Shown here: positions 1-8,594 of the stretch, piece after piece
Layout: each line of letters starts with the position of its first letter
Position numbering within the stretch: position 1 is the stretch's first letter
Assembly (NCBI GenBank): GCA_002839335.1
Contig: PGXU01000012.1
Location: 1 to 64,000, forward strand
Direction: 5' to 3'
Source of the DNA: Spirochaetae bacterium HGW-Spirochaetae-4
GTDB taxonomy: Bacteria; Spirochaetota; Spirochaetia; Sphaerochaetales; Sphaerochaetaceae
DNA: 64,000 nucleotides
The notes under the pieces: generated by a model
The model's input: only the letters and a program-made list of their open reading frames with translations
What the model was told of the DNA's origin: nothing
Database searches by the model: none
Program-made: the position numbers and the translations under genes

Positions 1-773
1 CAACCGCCTGCAACCGCCGCAGCGCAAAAGAAGAAGGAAGCCGACGAATAGTCTCCATTGACAACGGATTCGAACGGTGTATACCGCTGGTTCCCGGTAA
101 TGGTGAAGGTATCCATGGATTCGCTCGCTTCGTAGGTGATGTGCTGGGAATCCAACCAGGAGCGGGTCATGTGCACATATGGACGTTCATTGAGCAACGG
201 CACCGAGATTCGGCTGGTTCCAATTCCCAATGGACAGCCGAGCAACAATGCCGAAAGGTGTTGGCTGGTATGGCAGGTTATGCTGGTGGATCCACCCGTT
301 ATAGGTCCTGTGATGGTGAAGGGTGGATACCCCGGTCTACTATTGCTTGTAGGATAGTCAACCGTTACGCCCAGATCGGAAAGGGCTTGGAGCAACTCAC
401 CTACCGGTCTGTTCCTTAACTGGGCATCTCCGGTGAACGTGACTGCCGATCCGGTGGCCGCCGCCATACCGGCGGCGAGATACAGCGTGGTTCCCGAATT
501 GCCGCAGTCGACTGTGATTGAAGCAGGAAAGGTGATGGGGGCATCGACAGTGAGGGACGTCAATCCTTCTGTCGAAACGTCTGGGACGATGGTTGCCCCG
601 AAGGCACGGCACACCTCGATACACGAGCGGGTATCCTGGGAATCCAACGGGTTGTGGATAATACTGCGACCTTTGGCGAATGTCGCTACCAATAGAGCCC
701 GGATTGTCTGCGACTTCGAAGCCGGAACGGTGATCGTACCCGATATGGGAGTGCTGGTAAGCGTCTTGTCCAT
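1..773 (-). CDS. aroA: 3-phosphoshikimate 1-carboxyvinyltransferase (EPSP synthase), N-terminal part, cut by left edge
   Basis: This enzyme of the shikimate pathway transfers the enolpyruvyl group of PEP to shikimate 3-phosphate in the cytoplasm. The frame opens at the ATG at 773 and runs off the left edge without a stop (about 257 codons), which is why the ORF track lacks it. Family motifs are clear: PASKSQTIRALL at residues 17-28, GNSGTTLYL at 91-99, QLRNRPVGEL at 118-127 and GDYSSASFF near 240. There is no Shine-Dalgarno sequence. A promoter sits so close that transcription should start at the A of the ATG, so the mRNA is probably leaderless. The oppA terminator lies just upstream and separates the two genes. 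Confidence 0.95.
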   Translation of the reverse strand, partial: MDKTLTSTPISGTITVPASKSQTIRALLVATFAKGRSIIHNPLDSQDTRSCIEVCRAFGATIVPDVSTEGLTSLTVDAPITFPASITVDCGNSGTTLYLAAGMAAATGSAVTFTGDAQLRNRPVGELLQALSDLGVTVDYPTSNSRPGYPPFTITGPITGGSTSITCHTSQHLSALLLGCPLGIGTSRISVPLLNERPYVHMTRSWLDSQHITYEASESMDTFTITGNQRYTPFESVVNGDYSSASFFFCAAAVAGG

Positions 774-808
774 GTGGCGACTATAGCTTTTTTTCCTGCT
801 GTTGGCAA
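774..808 (-). promoter_or_regulatory. aroA promoter, leaderless layout
   Basis: On the minus strand a TTGCCA -35 box (808-803), a 17-nt spacer and a TATAGT -10 box (785-780) end 6 nt before the aroA ATG. Seven nucleotides after the -10 box is the A of the start codon. Seen directly; transcription start inferred. Confidence 0.7.
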
Positions 809-824
809 TGGAAAGGCGGGATAT

Positions 825-854
825 GAAAAAGCTCCTGGCAGAACGCCAGGAGCT
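825..854 (-). terminator. intrinsic terminator of oppA
   Basis: A perfect 10-bp stem (agctcctggc / gccaggagct) with a 5-nt loop is followed on the minus strand by TTTTT. It lies about 25 nt past the oppA stop and before the aroA promoter. Confidence 0.9.
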
Positions 855-878
855 GTAAAAATCGTGAAAGGGGAACAA

Positions 879-2576
879 CTACTTGAGGTAGACGTCCTTG
901 GTCGGATGGTAGTCCATGGTGTTTGGATACCAGCCGCCCCACTTGGAGGTGTCGATCATGTTGTTGGTTGTGTAGTAGTACATCGGCATGAGAGCCTGAT
1001 CTTCGTTGATGAGGATGTCCTCGGCAGTCAAAAGGACTTCAAGACGGTCCGCACCACCCATCATGGCAGCTTCCTTGATCAGGATGTCGTACACTTCGTT
1101 GGAGTACTTTCCGCCGTTCATACCGGCACCGGTGATGAACATGTCGAGGAAGGTATTCGGATCCTGGTAGTCACCGACCCATCCGGCACGTGCGACTTGG
1201 AAGTCACCTTCGTTTCTGGATGAGAGGTAGGTTGCCCATTCCTGGTTCTCAAGCTCAATGGTAATATTGAGGTTGTTCTTCCATTCCTGCTGCAAGAATT
1301 CTGCGATAGCCTTGTGGCCTTCGCTTGTGTTGTAGAGCACAGCGGTCTTCGGGAAGCCTACACCATTCGGATAACCGGCTTCCGCGAGAAGCTTGCGGGC
1401 CTGCTCGACATCGAAGATAGGTTCGCCGAGGCCAGGATATCCAGCCATTTCAGGAACAATACCCCAAGCTGGGATCTGTCCGGCACGGGTGACCTGGTCG
1501 ACCAATGCCTGGCGGTCGAATGCCATGGAAAGGGCCTTTCTTACACGCACGTCATCGAAAGGAGATTTCTCGGTCTGGAACACATAGTAGTAGGTCGACA
1601 ACTGTGGTGCACGGTGGTAGTCGCGGCGCAAGGATGCGGCTTCGATCTGATCGAGGGGAACCGTGGTCATCCAGTCGACTTCACCATTAAGGTACATGTT
1701 GTAGGCGGTGTTGTTGTCGTCGATAGCATAGAAGACGACTTCGTCGAGCTTCACAGCTTCGCGATCCCAATACTTCTCGTTGGGAACGACTTTGATGTAG
1801 GACTGGGGAACCCATTCCTTCAAGACATAGGGGCCGTTACCGACAAAATTTTCTGGGAGTGTCCACTCGTCGCCAAACTTTTCAATGGCATGGAGGGGGA
1901 CAACCGCGAAGGAGTAGTGTGCCAAAGCACCAATTGCATACGGCAAGGGTCCGAGAAGATCCATCTGGAACGTCATCTCGTCAAGTGCGCGGATACCAAC
2001 AGCTTCCGGACCGGCATCACCAGAGTTGAACTCGGCTGCGCCCTTGAGGAACATTGCCGGGAACCATGCGTAGGGACTGGCAGTCGCGGGATCGAGCTCG
2101 CGGATCCATGAGTCTACGACAGTCTTGGCGGTGATCTTCACACCGTCGCTCCATACTGCATCGCGCAATTTGAAGGTGTACTGGGTCCCGTCATCGCTGG
2201 CAGTCCAGCTTTCGGCCAAGCCCGGGATACCTTCGGCGGTTTCCGGATCATAGGCAATCAGTCCTTCAAAAATCGCTTCATAGAGGCGATGTTCGGGAAC
2301 TCCCTGGATCTGGTGGGGATCGAGGCTCTCGGGCTCTGCGCCGTTGACCAATTTGAATACCACAGCATCCTTGGCAGCAGCAGGTGCGGCTGGAGCCGGA
2401 GCGGCTGGAGCAGCAGGTGCTGGAGTTACGGCGGCAGGAGCGGCTGGGGCAGCAGGTGCCGGAGCTGCGGGTGCAGCTGGTGTCTCAACCTTGGCGGCCT
2501 CTTCTTTCTTTCCACAGGAAACAAATAAGGCACCGACAAGGAGAATGATTAATGCAATTGATAGGACTTTTTTCAT
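879..2576 (-). CDS. oppA: oligopeptide ABC transporter substrate-binding lipoprotein (OppA family)
   Basis: Extracytoplasmic solute-binding protein family 5, which captures peptides for the OppBCDF importer encoded just upstream on the same strand. The protein begins MKKVLSIALIILLVGALFVSC, a lipoprotein signal peptide with the lipidated Cys at about residue 21. The second ATG of the track ORF is chosen because AAGGAG lies 6 nt before it; the first ATG is only 2 nt from that site. After the Cys comes a low-complexity Ala/Pro stretch of roughly 40 residues, longer than a usual tether, then the binding domain (EPESLDPHQ, near residue 80). Total 565 aa, normal for OppA plus the linker. It has its own terminator and is separated from oppBCDF by a plus-strand gene, so it is probably a separate transcript. 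Confidence 0.93.
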   Translation of the reverse strand: MKKVLSIALIILLVGALFVSCGKKEEAAKVETPAAPAAPAPAAPAAPAAVTPAPAAPAAPAPAAPAAAKDAVVFKLVNGAEPESLDPHQIQGVPEHRLYEAIFEGLIAYDPETAEGIPGLAESWTASDDGTQYTFKLRDAVWSDGVKITAKTVVDSWIRELDPATASPYAWFPAMFLKGAAEFNSGDAGPEAVGIRALDEMTFQMDLLGPLPYAIGALAHYSFAVVPLHAIEKFGDEWTLPENFVGNGPYVLKEWVPQSYIKVVPNEKYWDREAVKLDEVVFYAIDDNNTAYNMYLNGEVDWMTTVPLDQIEAASLRRDYHRAPQLSTYYYVFQTEKSPFDDVRVRKALSMAFDRQALVDQVTRAGQIPAWGIVPEMAGYPGLGEPIFDVEQARKLLAEAGYPNGVGFPKTAVLYNTSEGHKAIAEFLQQEWKNNLNITIELENQEWATYLSSRNEGDFQVARAGWVGDYQDPNTFLDMFITGAGMNGGKYSNEVYDILIKEAAMMGGADRLEVLLTAEDILINEDQALMPMYYYTTNNMIDTSKWGGWYPNTMDYHPTKDVYLK

Positions 2577-2718
2577 ATACATATCTCCTTATGAAAATAT
2601 ATGCGTTCACCATAGAGTACAGTAAAGATATGCAATAATCAAGAAAAATAAAAGAATCGATGGGATTCCGACAGGGTGCGTCGATTGGTGCCGTCCATAG
2701 TATTTTACATGCTGGCAC

Positions 2719-2755
2719 TTTCCTTCTGCCGTGGTAACAGGTATATTTCACCTGT
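2719..2755 (+). promoter_or_regulatory. possible promoter with inverted repeat over the -10 box
   Basis: ACAGGT (2737-2742) and ACCTGT (2750-2755) form an inverted repeat around a TATATT -10-like box (2742-2747), upstream of the small membrane-protein gene. The -35 region is poor (TTTCCT). The repeat could be an operator; no regulator is assigned. Confidence 0.35.
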
Positions 2756-2790
2756 CGGCTTTGAGCCTGCAGTTTCAGGAGGTTCGTGGG

Positions 2791-3348
2791 ATGCGGATGA
2801 GGTTCAAACAGATGCCCAATGGGGTAGGTAGCTATGCGGTTTCGAATGCGACCCGCTGGTTCTATGCGCTATTTTGCCTGTTCATTGGATTGGGTTTTGC
2901 CTCTGTGCTTATCGATGGGGGTTTGACCACACCATCAATCGTACCGTTGGCCCTTTTCATCGTCAGCCTGATCGGTCTGGGGTACCGCGAATCATGGATG
3001 TTCGACCCGCATACACACACGGTCACCTATACGATCGGTTTTTATGGCCTGGTAAAACGTGAGACCTACCCGGCACCTTCCATTCGGATGTTGGAGATCA
3101 CCCATTTTGTGCGAGGAAGTTCTCCACATGAGACGAATGTGAGACCACGCGGTCGGAACAAGGCCATGCTCGTGTTCTCGTTGCATATGCAGGACGATTC
3201 CACGAAGGACATTGAGATTCTTCCCGAGCGGACCAGCGGTGGTAGGACCGAAGCCGCTGCCCAGGCCCTGGCTGCGATCATGGACCTGCCGTTCCACGCC
3301 GACCGGGAACCGGATATCTACCAGTCGGTTTCTGTCAGGGACGTGTAG
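2791..3348 (+). CDS. hypothetical membrane protein, 185 aa
   Basis: I do not recognise a named family. The start at 2791 is favoured by AGGAGG 8 nt upstream; the track ORF is longer at its 5' end. Residues about 18-37 and 45-62 are two hydrophobic segments (FYALFCLFIGLGFASVLI and PSIVPLALFIVSLIGLGY), followed by a soluble region with alternating hydrophobic residues (HTVTYTIGFYGLVKRETY) that could fold as a small beta-rich, PH-like cytoplasmic domain; this last point is a guess. It sits between oppA and oppF on the opposite strand, convergent with oppF, and nothing ties it functionally to peptide uptake. Confidence 0.7.
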   Translation: MRMRFKQMPNGVGSYAVSNATRWFYALFCLFIGLGFASVLIDGGLTTPSIVPLALFIVSLIGLGYRESWMFDPHTHTVTYTIGFYGLVKRETYPAPSIRMLEITHFVRGSSPHETNVRPRGRNKAMLVFSLHMQDDSTKDIEILPERTSGGRTEAAAQALAAIMDLPFHADREPDIYQSVSVRDV

Positions 3349-3352
3349 ATGC

Positions 3353-3381
3353 AAAAGGCGCCACAGCAACTGTAGCGCCTT
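3353..3381 (-). terminator. terminator at the end of oppBCDF
   Basis: An 11-bp stem with one G-T pair and a TTG loop (aggcgctacag / ctgtggcgcct on the minus strand) is followed by a short TTTT. It lies in the gap between the convergent ends of oppF and the small membrane gene. Confidence 0.6.
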
Positions 3382-3402
3382 GAAACAACACGGGAACGAA
3401 AA

Positions 3403-4416
3403 CTACTCGTACAACCAACAGGCTACCTCATGGTGTTCGTCCATCCGCTTCATGGGTGGAATGTTGGTCTTGCACTTCTCCATCTTGTACGGACAGCGGT
3501 CGTAGAAGTAACAACCGAAGCGCTCCTTGTTCGGGGACGGGACATCGCCGGTGAGGATTATGCGTTGCCGTTTCCTCTCGATCACCGGGTCGGGTATGGG
3601 AGCCGCTGAAAGCAAGGCTTTGGTATACGGATGCAGCGGATTCTTGTACAAGTCGCTGGAGCGGGAAAGCTCCATGATCTTGCCAAGATACATGACCGCC
3701 ACCCGGGTGCTGATATACTCGATGACCGCCAAGTCATGTGCGATGAAGACATAGGTGAGTCCCAGCTCCTTCTGCAGGTCATGCAGGAGGTTCAATATCT
3801 GCGATTGGATCGATACGTCGAGTGCGCTCACCGGTTCGTCCGCCAAGATGATTTTCGGATTGAGGGCCAATGCCCGTGCGATTCCAATCCGCTGGCGTTG
3901 TCCGCCGCTGAATTCGTGGGGGTACCTGTTCTTGAAAGCCCTGTTCAGACCAACCCGCTCCATGAGTTCCTCGACACGCTTTTCAATGACATCCCGAGTA
4001 ACGGAAGCGTCGAGCATGCCGCGCGTTCGATAGATCTCCAACGGTTCGGCAATGATGGTCCTCACGGTCATACGGGGATCCAGCGATGCGTACGGATCTT
4101 GGAAAATCATCTGGATATTCTTGCGGGCATCGAGCATCTGTTCCCTCGGGGCATTGACCAGGTCGATCCCGTCGAAGATCACGCTACCCGAAGTCGGCTT
4201 GTACAACTGGGCGATGGATCTGACTGTTGTCGATTTCCCACAACCCGACTCTCCGACGATTCCCAAAGTCTCGCCTTCGTTTACGGTAAACGAAATGCCA
4301 TCGACAGCCCGGACCGCACCGATCTGACGTTTCATGATGAAACCCGACTCTATGGGGAAATGCTGCTTGAGGTCCTTGACTTCCAGCAACGGTCTTTTTT
4401 CTGTTGTCTTACTCAT
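3403..4416 (-). CDS. oppF: oligopeptide ABC transporter ATP-binding protein OppF
   Basis: One of the two ATPases that power the peptide importer. It shows GESGCGKSTTVR (Walker A, near residue 50), FSGGQRQRIGIARAL (signature) and ILADEPVSALD (Walker B), followed by the C-terminal oligopeptide/dipeptide domain with the Cys-rich stretch GCYFYDRCPYKMEKC that in this family carries a metal or Fe-S site. The start at 4416 is taken instead of the track start at 4467: ATGAGTAA overlaps the oppD stop by 8 nt and has AAGGAG 7 nt upstream, a normal translational coupling. The protein has 337 aa, usual for OppF. Confidence 0.95.
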   Translation of the reverse strand: MSKTTEKRPLLEVKDLKQHFPIESGFIMKRQIGAVRAVDGISFTVNEGETLGIVGESGCGKSTTVRSIAQLYKPTSGSVIFDGIDLVNAPREQMLDARKNIQMIFQDPYASLDPRMTVRTIIAEPLEIYRTRGMLDASVTRDVIEKRVEELMERVGLNRAFKNRYPHEFSGGQRQRIGIARALALNPKIILADEPVSALDVSIQSQILNLLHDLQKELGLTYVFIAHDLAVIEYISTRVAVMYLGKIMELSRSSDLYKNPLHPYTKALLSAAPIPDPVIERKRQRIILTGDVPSPNKERFGCYFYDRCPYKMEKCKTNIPPMKRMDEHHEVACWLYE

Positions 4417-5428
4417 GTGAGTGCTCCTTCTCGTCGATGAACAGCCAGCAAGAGACCTCGTGACCATTGCCCAGGTCCTTTGTGGGTGGGTATTGGGTCC
4501 GACAGATATCCATTGCCTTGTGGCAGCGGGGATGGAACGGGCAGCACGGAGGGAGGTCGATCACGTTCGGTGGTTGCCCCTCGATCGAGAATAGTTTTCC
4601 ATCGTGGGCCTTGTCCAAGCGGGGAACCGATTGAATAAGGCCATAGGTGTAGGGATGCGAGGGATTGGCATACAAGTCGTCGGTCTTTGCCTTCTCGACA
4701 ATTTTTCCCGCATACATGACACACACGGTATCGCACATCCCGGCCACTACGCCCAAATCGTGGGTAATGAGGATTACGGCGGTATCGAGCTTTTTCGAAA
4801 GCTCCTGGATCAATTCGAGTATCTGTGCCTGGATTGTCACATCCAGGGCCGTAGTCGGTTCGTCCGCAATCAGGATCTTGGCCTCGCAACTGAGGGCCAT
4901 GCCGATCATGACCCGTTGGCGCATACCACCGGAAAACTGGTGGGGATAGCTGTGGATACGCTCTTCGGCTGCGGGAATTCCAACCAGCTTGAGCATCTCG
5001 ATCGACTTTGCCAAGGCTTCCCTCCTCGACATGCTCTGGTGCAGTCTGATTGTTTCGATCATCTGTGTCGAAATTCTCAGGAAGGGATTGAGGCTGGTCA
5101 TGGGGTCTTGGAAAATCATGGAGATGTCGTTGCCCCGAAGATGGCGAAGCTCACCTTCGGAGAGCTTCAGGATGTCCTTTCCCTCGAACAGGACCTCACC
5201 TCCGACGATTTTTCCCGGAGGACTGGGGATGAGCCTCATGATGGAGAGGTTGGTCACCGATTTGCCGCTTCCCGATTCCCCAACGATTCCCAGGGTCTCA
5301 CCCTTGTTCAACGTGAAGGATATACCGTCGACTGCCTTTACTATACCGGCATCGGTCTTGAAGTAGGTCTGGAGGCCCTTGACCTCCAACAATCTCTTAT
5401 ATGTATCAGGTGATGTTGCATTCGTCAC
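4409..5428 (-). CDS. oppD: oligopeptide ABC transporter ATP-binding protein OppD
   Basis: Partner ATPase of OppF. Motifs: GESGSGKSVTNLSIM (Walker A, near residue 50), FSGGMRQRVMIGMAL (signature), ILIADEPTTALDVT (Walker B), and a C-terminal oligopeptide-transporter domain with conserved Cys residues (PPCCPFHPRCHKAMDIC). The start is a GTG at 5428 with AGGAG about 9 nt upstream. It lies 12 nt after oppC and overlaps oppF, so all four opp membrane and ATPase genes form one operon. 339 aa, full length. Confidence 0.95.
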   Translation of the reverse strand: MTNATSPDTYKRLLEVKGLQTYFKTDAGIVKAVDGISFTLNKGETLGIVGESGSGKSVTNLSIMRLIPSPPGKIVGGEVLFEGKDILKLSEGELRHLRGNDISMIFQDPMTSLNPFLRISTQMIETIRLHQSMSRREALAKSIEMLKLVGIPAAEERIHSYPHQFSGGMRQRVMIGMALSCEAKILIADEPTTALDVTIQAQILELIQELSKKLDTAVILITHDLGVVAGMCDTVCVMYAGKIVEKAKTDDLYANPSHPYTYGLIQSVPRLDKAHDGKLFSIEGQPPNVIDLPPCCPFHPRCHKAMDICRTQYPPTKDLGNGHEVSCWLFIDEKEHSHE

Positions 5429-5440
5429 TTTGAAATACTC

Positions 5441-7051
5441 CTATAACTGGTTCTTGCTCTGTGGGTCGAAGGCGTCGCGTAGTCCATCTCCAAGAAAGTT
5501 CATGGCGAACAGGAAGATGGTCATGGCTGCTGCCGGGAAGAACAATTTCCATGGATACAATGTCATGCCTCCGACAGCATCACCTACGAGTGATCCCCAC
5601 GACGCGTATGGAGCCTGGACACCAAGCCCAAGGAAGGAGAGGAACGATTCGGTCATGATGAACGAAGGAATCCTCAACGTGGAGAATACGATTATGACAC
5701 TCAACGAATTGGGTACCAGGTGCCTGAATATGATGCGCCAGGTGGGAGCCCCCATGGATCTGGCAGCTTCGATGAACTCCTGGTTCTTCAAGGACATGAT
5801 CTGTCCGCGGACCATTCTGCTGACGGTTAGCCAACTGATGATGGCCAAGGCGAAGAACAGGTTCAATATGTTCCGACCGAAGATGGCCATGGCGATGATT
5901 ACCAACAGCATATAAGGCAAGCCGTACATGATGTCGACGATACGCATGATGAAGTAGTCGACCTTGCCCCCGAGATATCCTGCCAACGCACCTAGGATAA
6001 TGCCGATGAATACGCTGGTTATGGTTCCAATAAAGCCGATGGCGATCGAGACCTGCCCACCATAGATGATTCTCGAAAGCATATCCCGGCCCTGGTAGTC
6101 TGTTCCGAGATAATAGCGGCGGTCATGCATTTTGGTAGCTTCGACATCCGCAGAGAGGGATCCTTGTATGATGATTTCCTTATCCAAAGGGAAAACCGCA
6201 CTTTCGTCGGTGGCAGCAACCTTCAGGTCCTTGCTGGCTATTTCCTTTGCACGGGAAGAAATCTTGGCCAATACATTTTCCTTTACCAGCTTATCGTGTT
6301 CCTTCTCCGACATGGATTCCAGTTCCTTGTCATAGAGGAGCAGGTATTCTTCCGGGGTCAAATCCGGATTCTGGGCCATGATGACCTTCACCAGTTGTTG
6401 TTCGATCTCACGTTCGTACTGTTCGCTGACGATTTCGACAGAAGTTCCGACCATTTCGGCATAGATTTCGACAACCTGTTCAACAGGAAGCTTCGCGACA
6501 TTGTCCTTCTTTCCTGTTTCCTGGTTGGTGTGCCACACCTTCTTGACGGTGATCTGCAAGTCTGTTTTAAGTTTTTTCTCAAGATTATCGATGGTCCGCT
6601 TTTCGGCGGAAGTGAAGGTGTAGGTCCCGTCGGCGATTTGTTCGGAACCGACGATGAACATGTAGTCCCATACCTTGTTCGCATTGCTGCTGTCGATCCA
6701 AGCCCACAGCATGTCATCCTCTTCGGGTGTGACCTTCAGGCGACCTTGCCGCCATGCTTGGGTATACAGGTCAGCCATCTTCTTTTCTGTCAGCAACTCT
6801 CCCGAAGTCTTGGAAAGCGAAGGTTTGAGGTGTTGGTGGTCGAGGATGATTTCATCATATGGATAGATGGGTAGAATCGGAGCGAGTATTGCCAACAGTA
6901 TGTATATGCTCACGATGACAACGCTTATGACTGCCATCTTGTTTTTCTTTAGCCTTCTCCAAGCATCCTTGGTGAGGCTGTTGCCTACGACAACCTGGTT
7001 GAACTCGTTGGTCGCCTCTAGCTTTGTCTTTTTCTTATTGAATAGGTTCAT
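5441..7051 (-). CDS. oppC: oligopeptide ABC transporter permease OppC with a large extracytoplasmic insertion
   Basis: Inner-membrane permease. The C-terminal half (from about residue 310) is a normal OppC core: LGTDYQGRDMLSRIIYGGQVS, several membrane helices and the ATPase-contact EAA loop FIEAARSMGAPTWRIIFRHLVPN. The N-terminus has the expected first helix (AVISVVIVSIYILLAILAPI). Between first helix and core there is a charged, mostly helical stretch of about 225 residues, so the protein has 536 aa where typical OppC has about 300. By topology the insertion lies outside the membrane, where it could touch OppA or the substrate; that role is inference. The frame is uninterrupted, so this is not a frameshift artefact. 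Confidence 0.93.
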   Translation of the reverse strand: MNLFNKKKTKLEATNEFNQVVVGNSLTKDAWRRLKKNKMAVISVVIVSIYILLAILAPILPIYPYDEIILDHQHLKPSLSKTSGELLTEKKMADLYTQAWRQGRLKVTPEEDDMLWAWIDSSNANKVWDYMFIVGSEQIADGTYTFTSAEKRTIDNLEKKLKTDLQITVKKVWHTNQETGKKDNVAKLPVEQVVEIYAEMVGTSVEIVSEQYEREIEQQLVKVIMAQNPDLTPEEYLLLYDKELESMSEKEHDKLVKENVLAKISSRAKEIASKDLKVAATDESAVFPLDKEIIIQGSLSADVEATKMHDRRYYLGTDYQGRDMLSRIIYGGQVSIAIGFIGTITSVFIGIILGALAGYLGGKVDYFIMRIVDIMYGLPYMLLVIIAMAIFGRNILNLFFALAIISWLTVSRMVRGQIMSLKNQEFIEAARSMGAPTWRIIFRHLVPNSLSVIIVFSTLRIPSFIMTESFLSFLGLGVQAPYASWGSLVGDAVGGMTLYPWKLFFPAAAMTIFLFAMNFLGDGLRDAFDPQSKNQL

Positions 7052-7066
7052 TCGGCGTCTCCAATC

Positions 7067-7996
7067 CTATTTGTAGGTGATGCGTGGGTCTAGCAACGAG
7101 TAGACAATGTCAACAATGAAATTCATGATGACAAGAATTACCGAGTAGACGATAACAACGCCGACAATCAGGGTATAGTCACGATTGAAAGACGACTGCA
7201 CGAAGAATTTTCCCAGTCCGGGAATCCTGAAGACCTGTTCGACTACCACAGATCCTGTGATGATTCCGGCGAAGGCTGGGCCGAGATAACTGACGATCGG
7301 GAGCATGGCTCCTTTCATGGAATGCTTGAAAATGATTGCAGAGGGCTTCATCCCCTTGGCTTTCGCGGTTCTGATATAGTCGCTGCGGAGTGTTTCGAGC
7401 ATACTCGAGCGGGTAAGTCGCGCGATTGTCGCAAAATCTGCAAATGCCAATGTCACGGCGGGCAGGATAATGGTTTTCCAGCCATCCCCGGCGGTAAACC
7501 AACCCGAGGTTGGCAACCAGCCCAACCGCATTGCAAATACGTATTGCAGGACCGGTCCTATGACAAACAGTGGGACCGATATTCCCACCACGGCCAAGGC
7601 CATACTAAGGTAGTCCACCCAGGTGTTTTGCTTCACCGCCGCCAACATCCCGCTGGTGATGCCGAATATTATCGATAGGGAAATGGCTATGACTCCAAGG
7701 ATCATGGAGTTGGGTAAGCTCTGGAAAATATAGAAGTTGACGTCATGGTCCTTGTATCGGAAGGAAGGACCGAGGTCTCCCCGCAATACATCGAACATGT
7801 ACCGGCCATACTGGATCAAAAGTGGGTCGTCCATATGGTACTTGGCTTCGATATTCCGTTTGACGACTTCAGGCAAAGCTCGTTCGCCATCGAAGGGTCC
7901 GCCAGGAGCAACGCGGACAATGAAAAAACTGATGGTGATAATCACCAAGAGTGTCGGGATGATTCCTAACAGCCGTCTGATGATATATTTAGTCAT
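7067..7996 (-). CDS. oppB: oligopeptide ABC transporter permease OppB
   Basis: First gene of the oppBCDF operon. It begins MTKYIIRRLLGIIPTLLVII and has six predicted membrane helices plus the family pattern RVAPGGPFDGERALPE and the EAA loop IRTAKAKGMKPSAIIFKHSMK. The ATG at 7996 is preferred to the GTG at 8008, because the GTG lies inside GTGAGGT, which serves as the ribosome-binding site 5 nt before the ATG. 309 aa, normal length; oppC follows after 15 nt. Upstream on the minus strand is a strong TATACT -10-like box (8052-8047), with no good -35 at ideal spacing. Confidence 0.94.
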   Translation of the reverse strand: MTKYIIRRLLGIIPTLLVIITISFFIVRVAPGGPFDGERALPEVVKRNIEAKYHMDDPLLIQYGRYMFDVLRGDLGPSFRYKDHDVNFYIFQSLPNSMILGVIAISLSIIFGITSGMLAAVKQNTWVDYLSMALAVVGISVPLFVIGPVLQYVFAMRLGWLPTSGWFTAGDGWKTIILPAVTLAFADFATIARLTRSSMLETLRSDYIRTAKAKGMKPSAIIFKHSMKGAMLPIVSYLGPAFAGIITGSVVVEQVFRIPGLGKFFVQSSFNRDYTLIVGVVIVYSVILVIMNFIVDIVYSLLDPRITYK

Positions 7997-8277
7997 TGGC
8001 AACCTCACGACAATGAGAAAGATGATATGCGCACATGCAGACCGATAGTATACGATGCCGCATAGTTATGCAAGTAAACGGATATACCATGGAGAGATGC
8101 CCCGTCAACAAAAATCGTACGGAACGGCGCCGAATGATAAGATTCGTAAAACTTAAACTGCTATAAGATAGATTTTTGGAACAGTACCCCACAAAGTTGG
8201 TGATAAGTGTCCAAAATAATGACGTATCGATATCAAATATTGAACAGATAAAGAAATGGAACGGAATGAGGAAAAAA

Positions 8278-8310
8278 TTTCTGAAAAAACGAATTGGTTT
8301 TCTTCAGAAA
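8278..8310 (-). other. hairpin with a T-run on the minus strand
   Basis: TTTCTGAA-AAAAC pairs with GTTTT-c-TTCAGAAA (13 bp, one bulged base, 6-nt loop), and on the minus strand it is followed by TTTTTT. It would act as an attenuator of opp or as the end of a small RNA only if a minus-strand promoter lay between it and 8594; none is evident. Confidence 0.35.
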
Positions 8311-8529
8311 TAGGAAGGTTTCGACCGATGGATTCTCAAAAATGTCCTGTTGTAATCACTCCGTAGTATCCATGCATGTTCTGCACTGGATGCAGCCTCT
8401 GCGTATTCTGCCAAGTGGATAGTCGATGCACGTGTGTGGAAAATTGGATTTGAAACAAAAAGAACAGGTATAAAATGCCAAACAAACCCTTGTCGAAGTT
8501 TTATTTATACAATTTCAAGGAATTTGTAG

Positions 8530-8558
8530 TTGTTATCTCTTTCAACCTCATTTATACT
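8530..8558 (+). promoter_or_regulatory. promoter of the outer-membrane protein gene
   Basis: TTGTTA (8530-8535), a 17-nt spacer and TATACT (8553-8558) lie about 36 nt before the ATG at 8595, which also has its own AAGGAGG. Confidence 0.5.
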
Positions 8559-8594
8559 GCATACAATATGTGTATTTGCATAAGGAGGAATTTG

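Larger units (their letters stand above)
8009..8594. other. 586-bp intergenic region between divergent oppB and the outer-membrane protein gene
   Basis: No credible ORF; the region is AT-rich. It holds the oppB -10-like box TATACT (8052-8047, minus), the hairpin at 8278-8310 and the outer-membrane gene promoter at 8530-8558. The N-terminal extension of the track ORF starting at 8475 is not protein-like and is dropped. Confidence 0.6.

Noticed and set aside
6125-6874. Long antisense ORFs across opp, ftsH, eno and the efflux genes
   Set aside because: They are shadows of well-supported genes on the opposite strand, with no family motifs.
8475-8594. 40-residue N-terminal extension of the outer-membrane protein
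   Set aside because: It lies before the AAGGAGG and signal peptide and covers the promoter; the ATG at 8595 is the real start.
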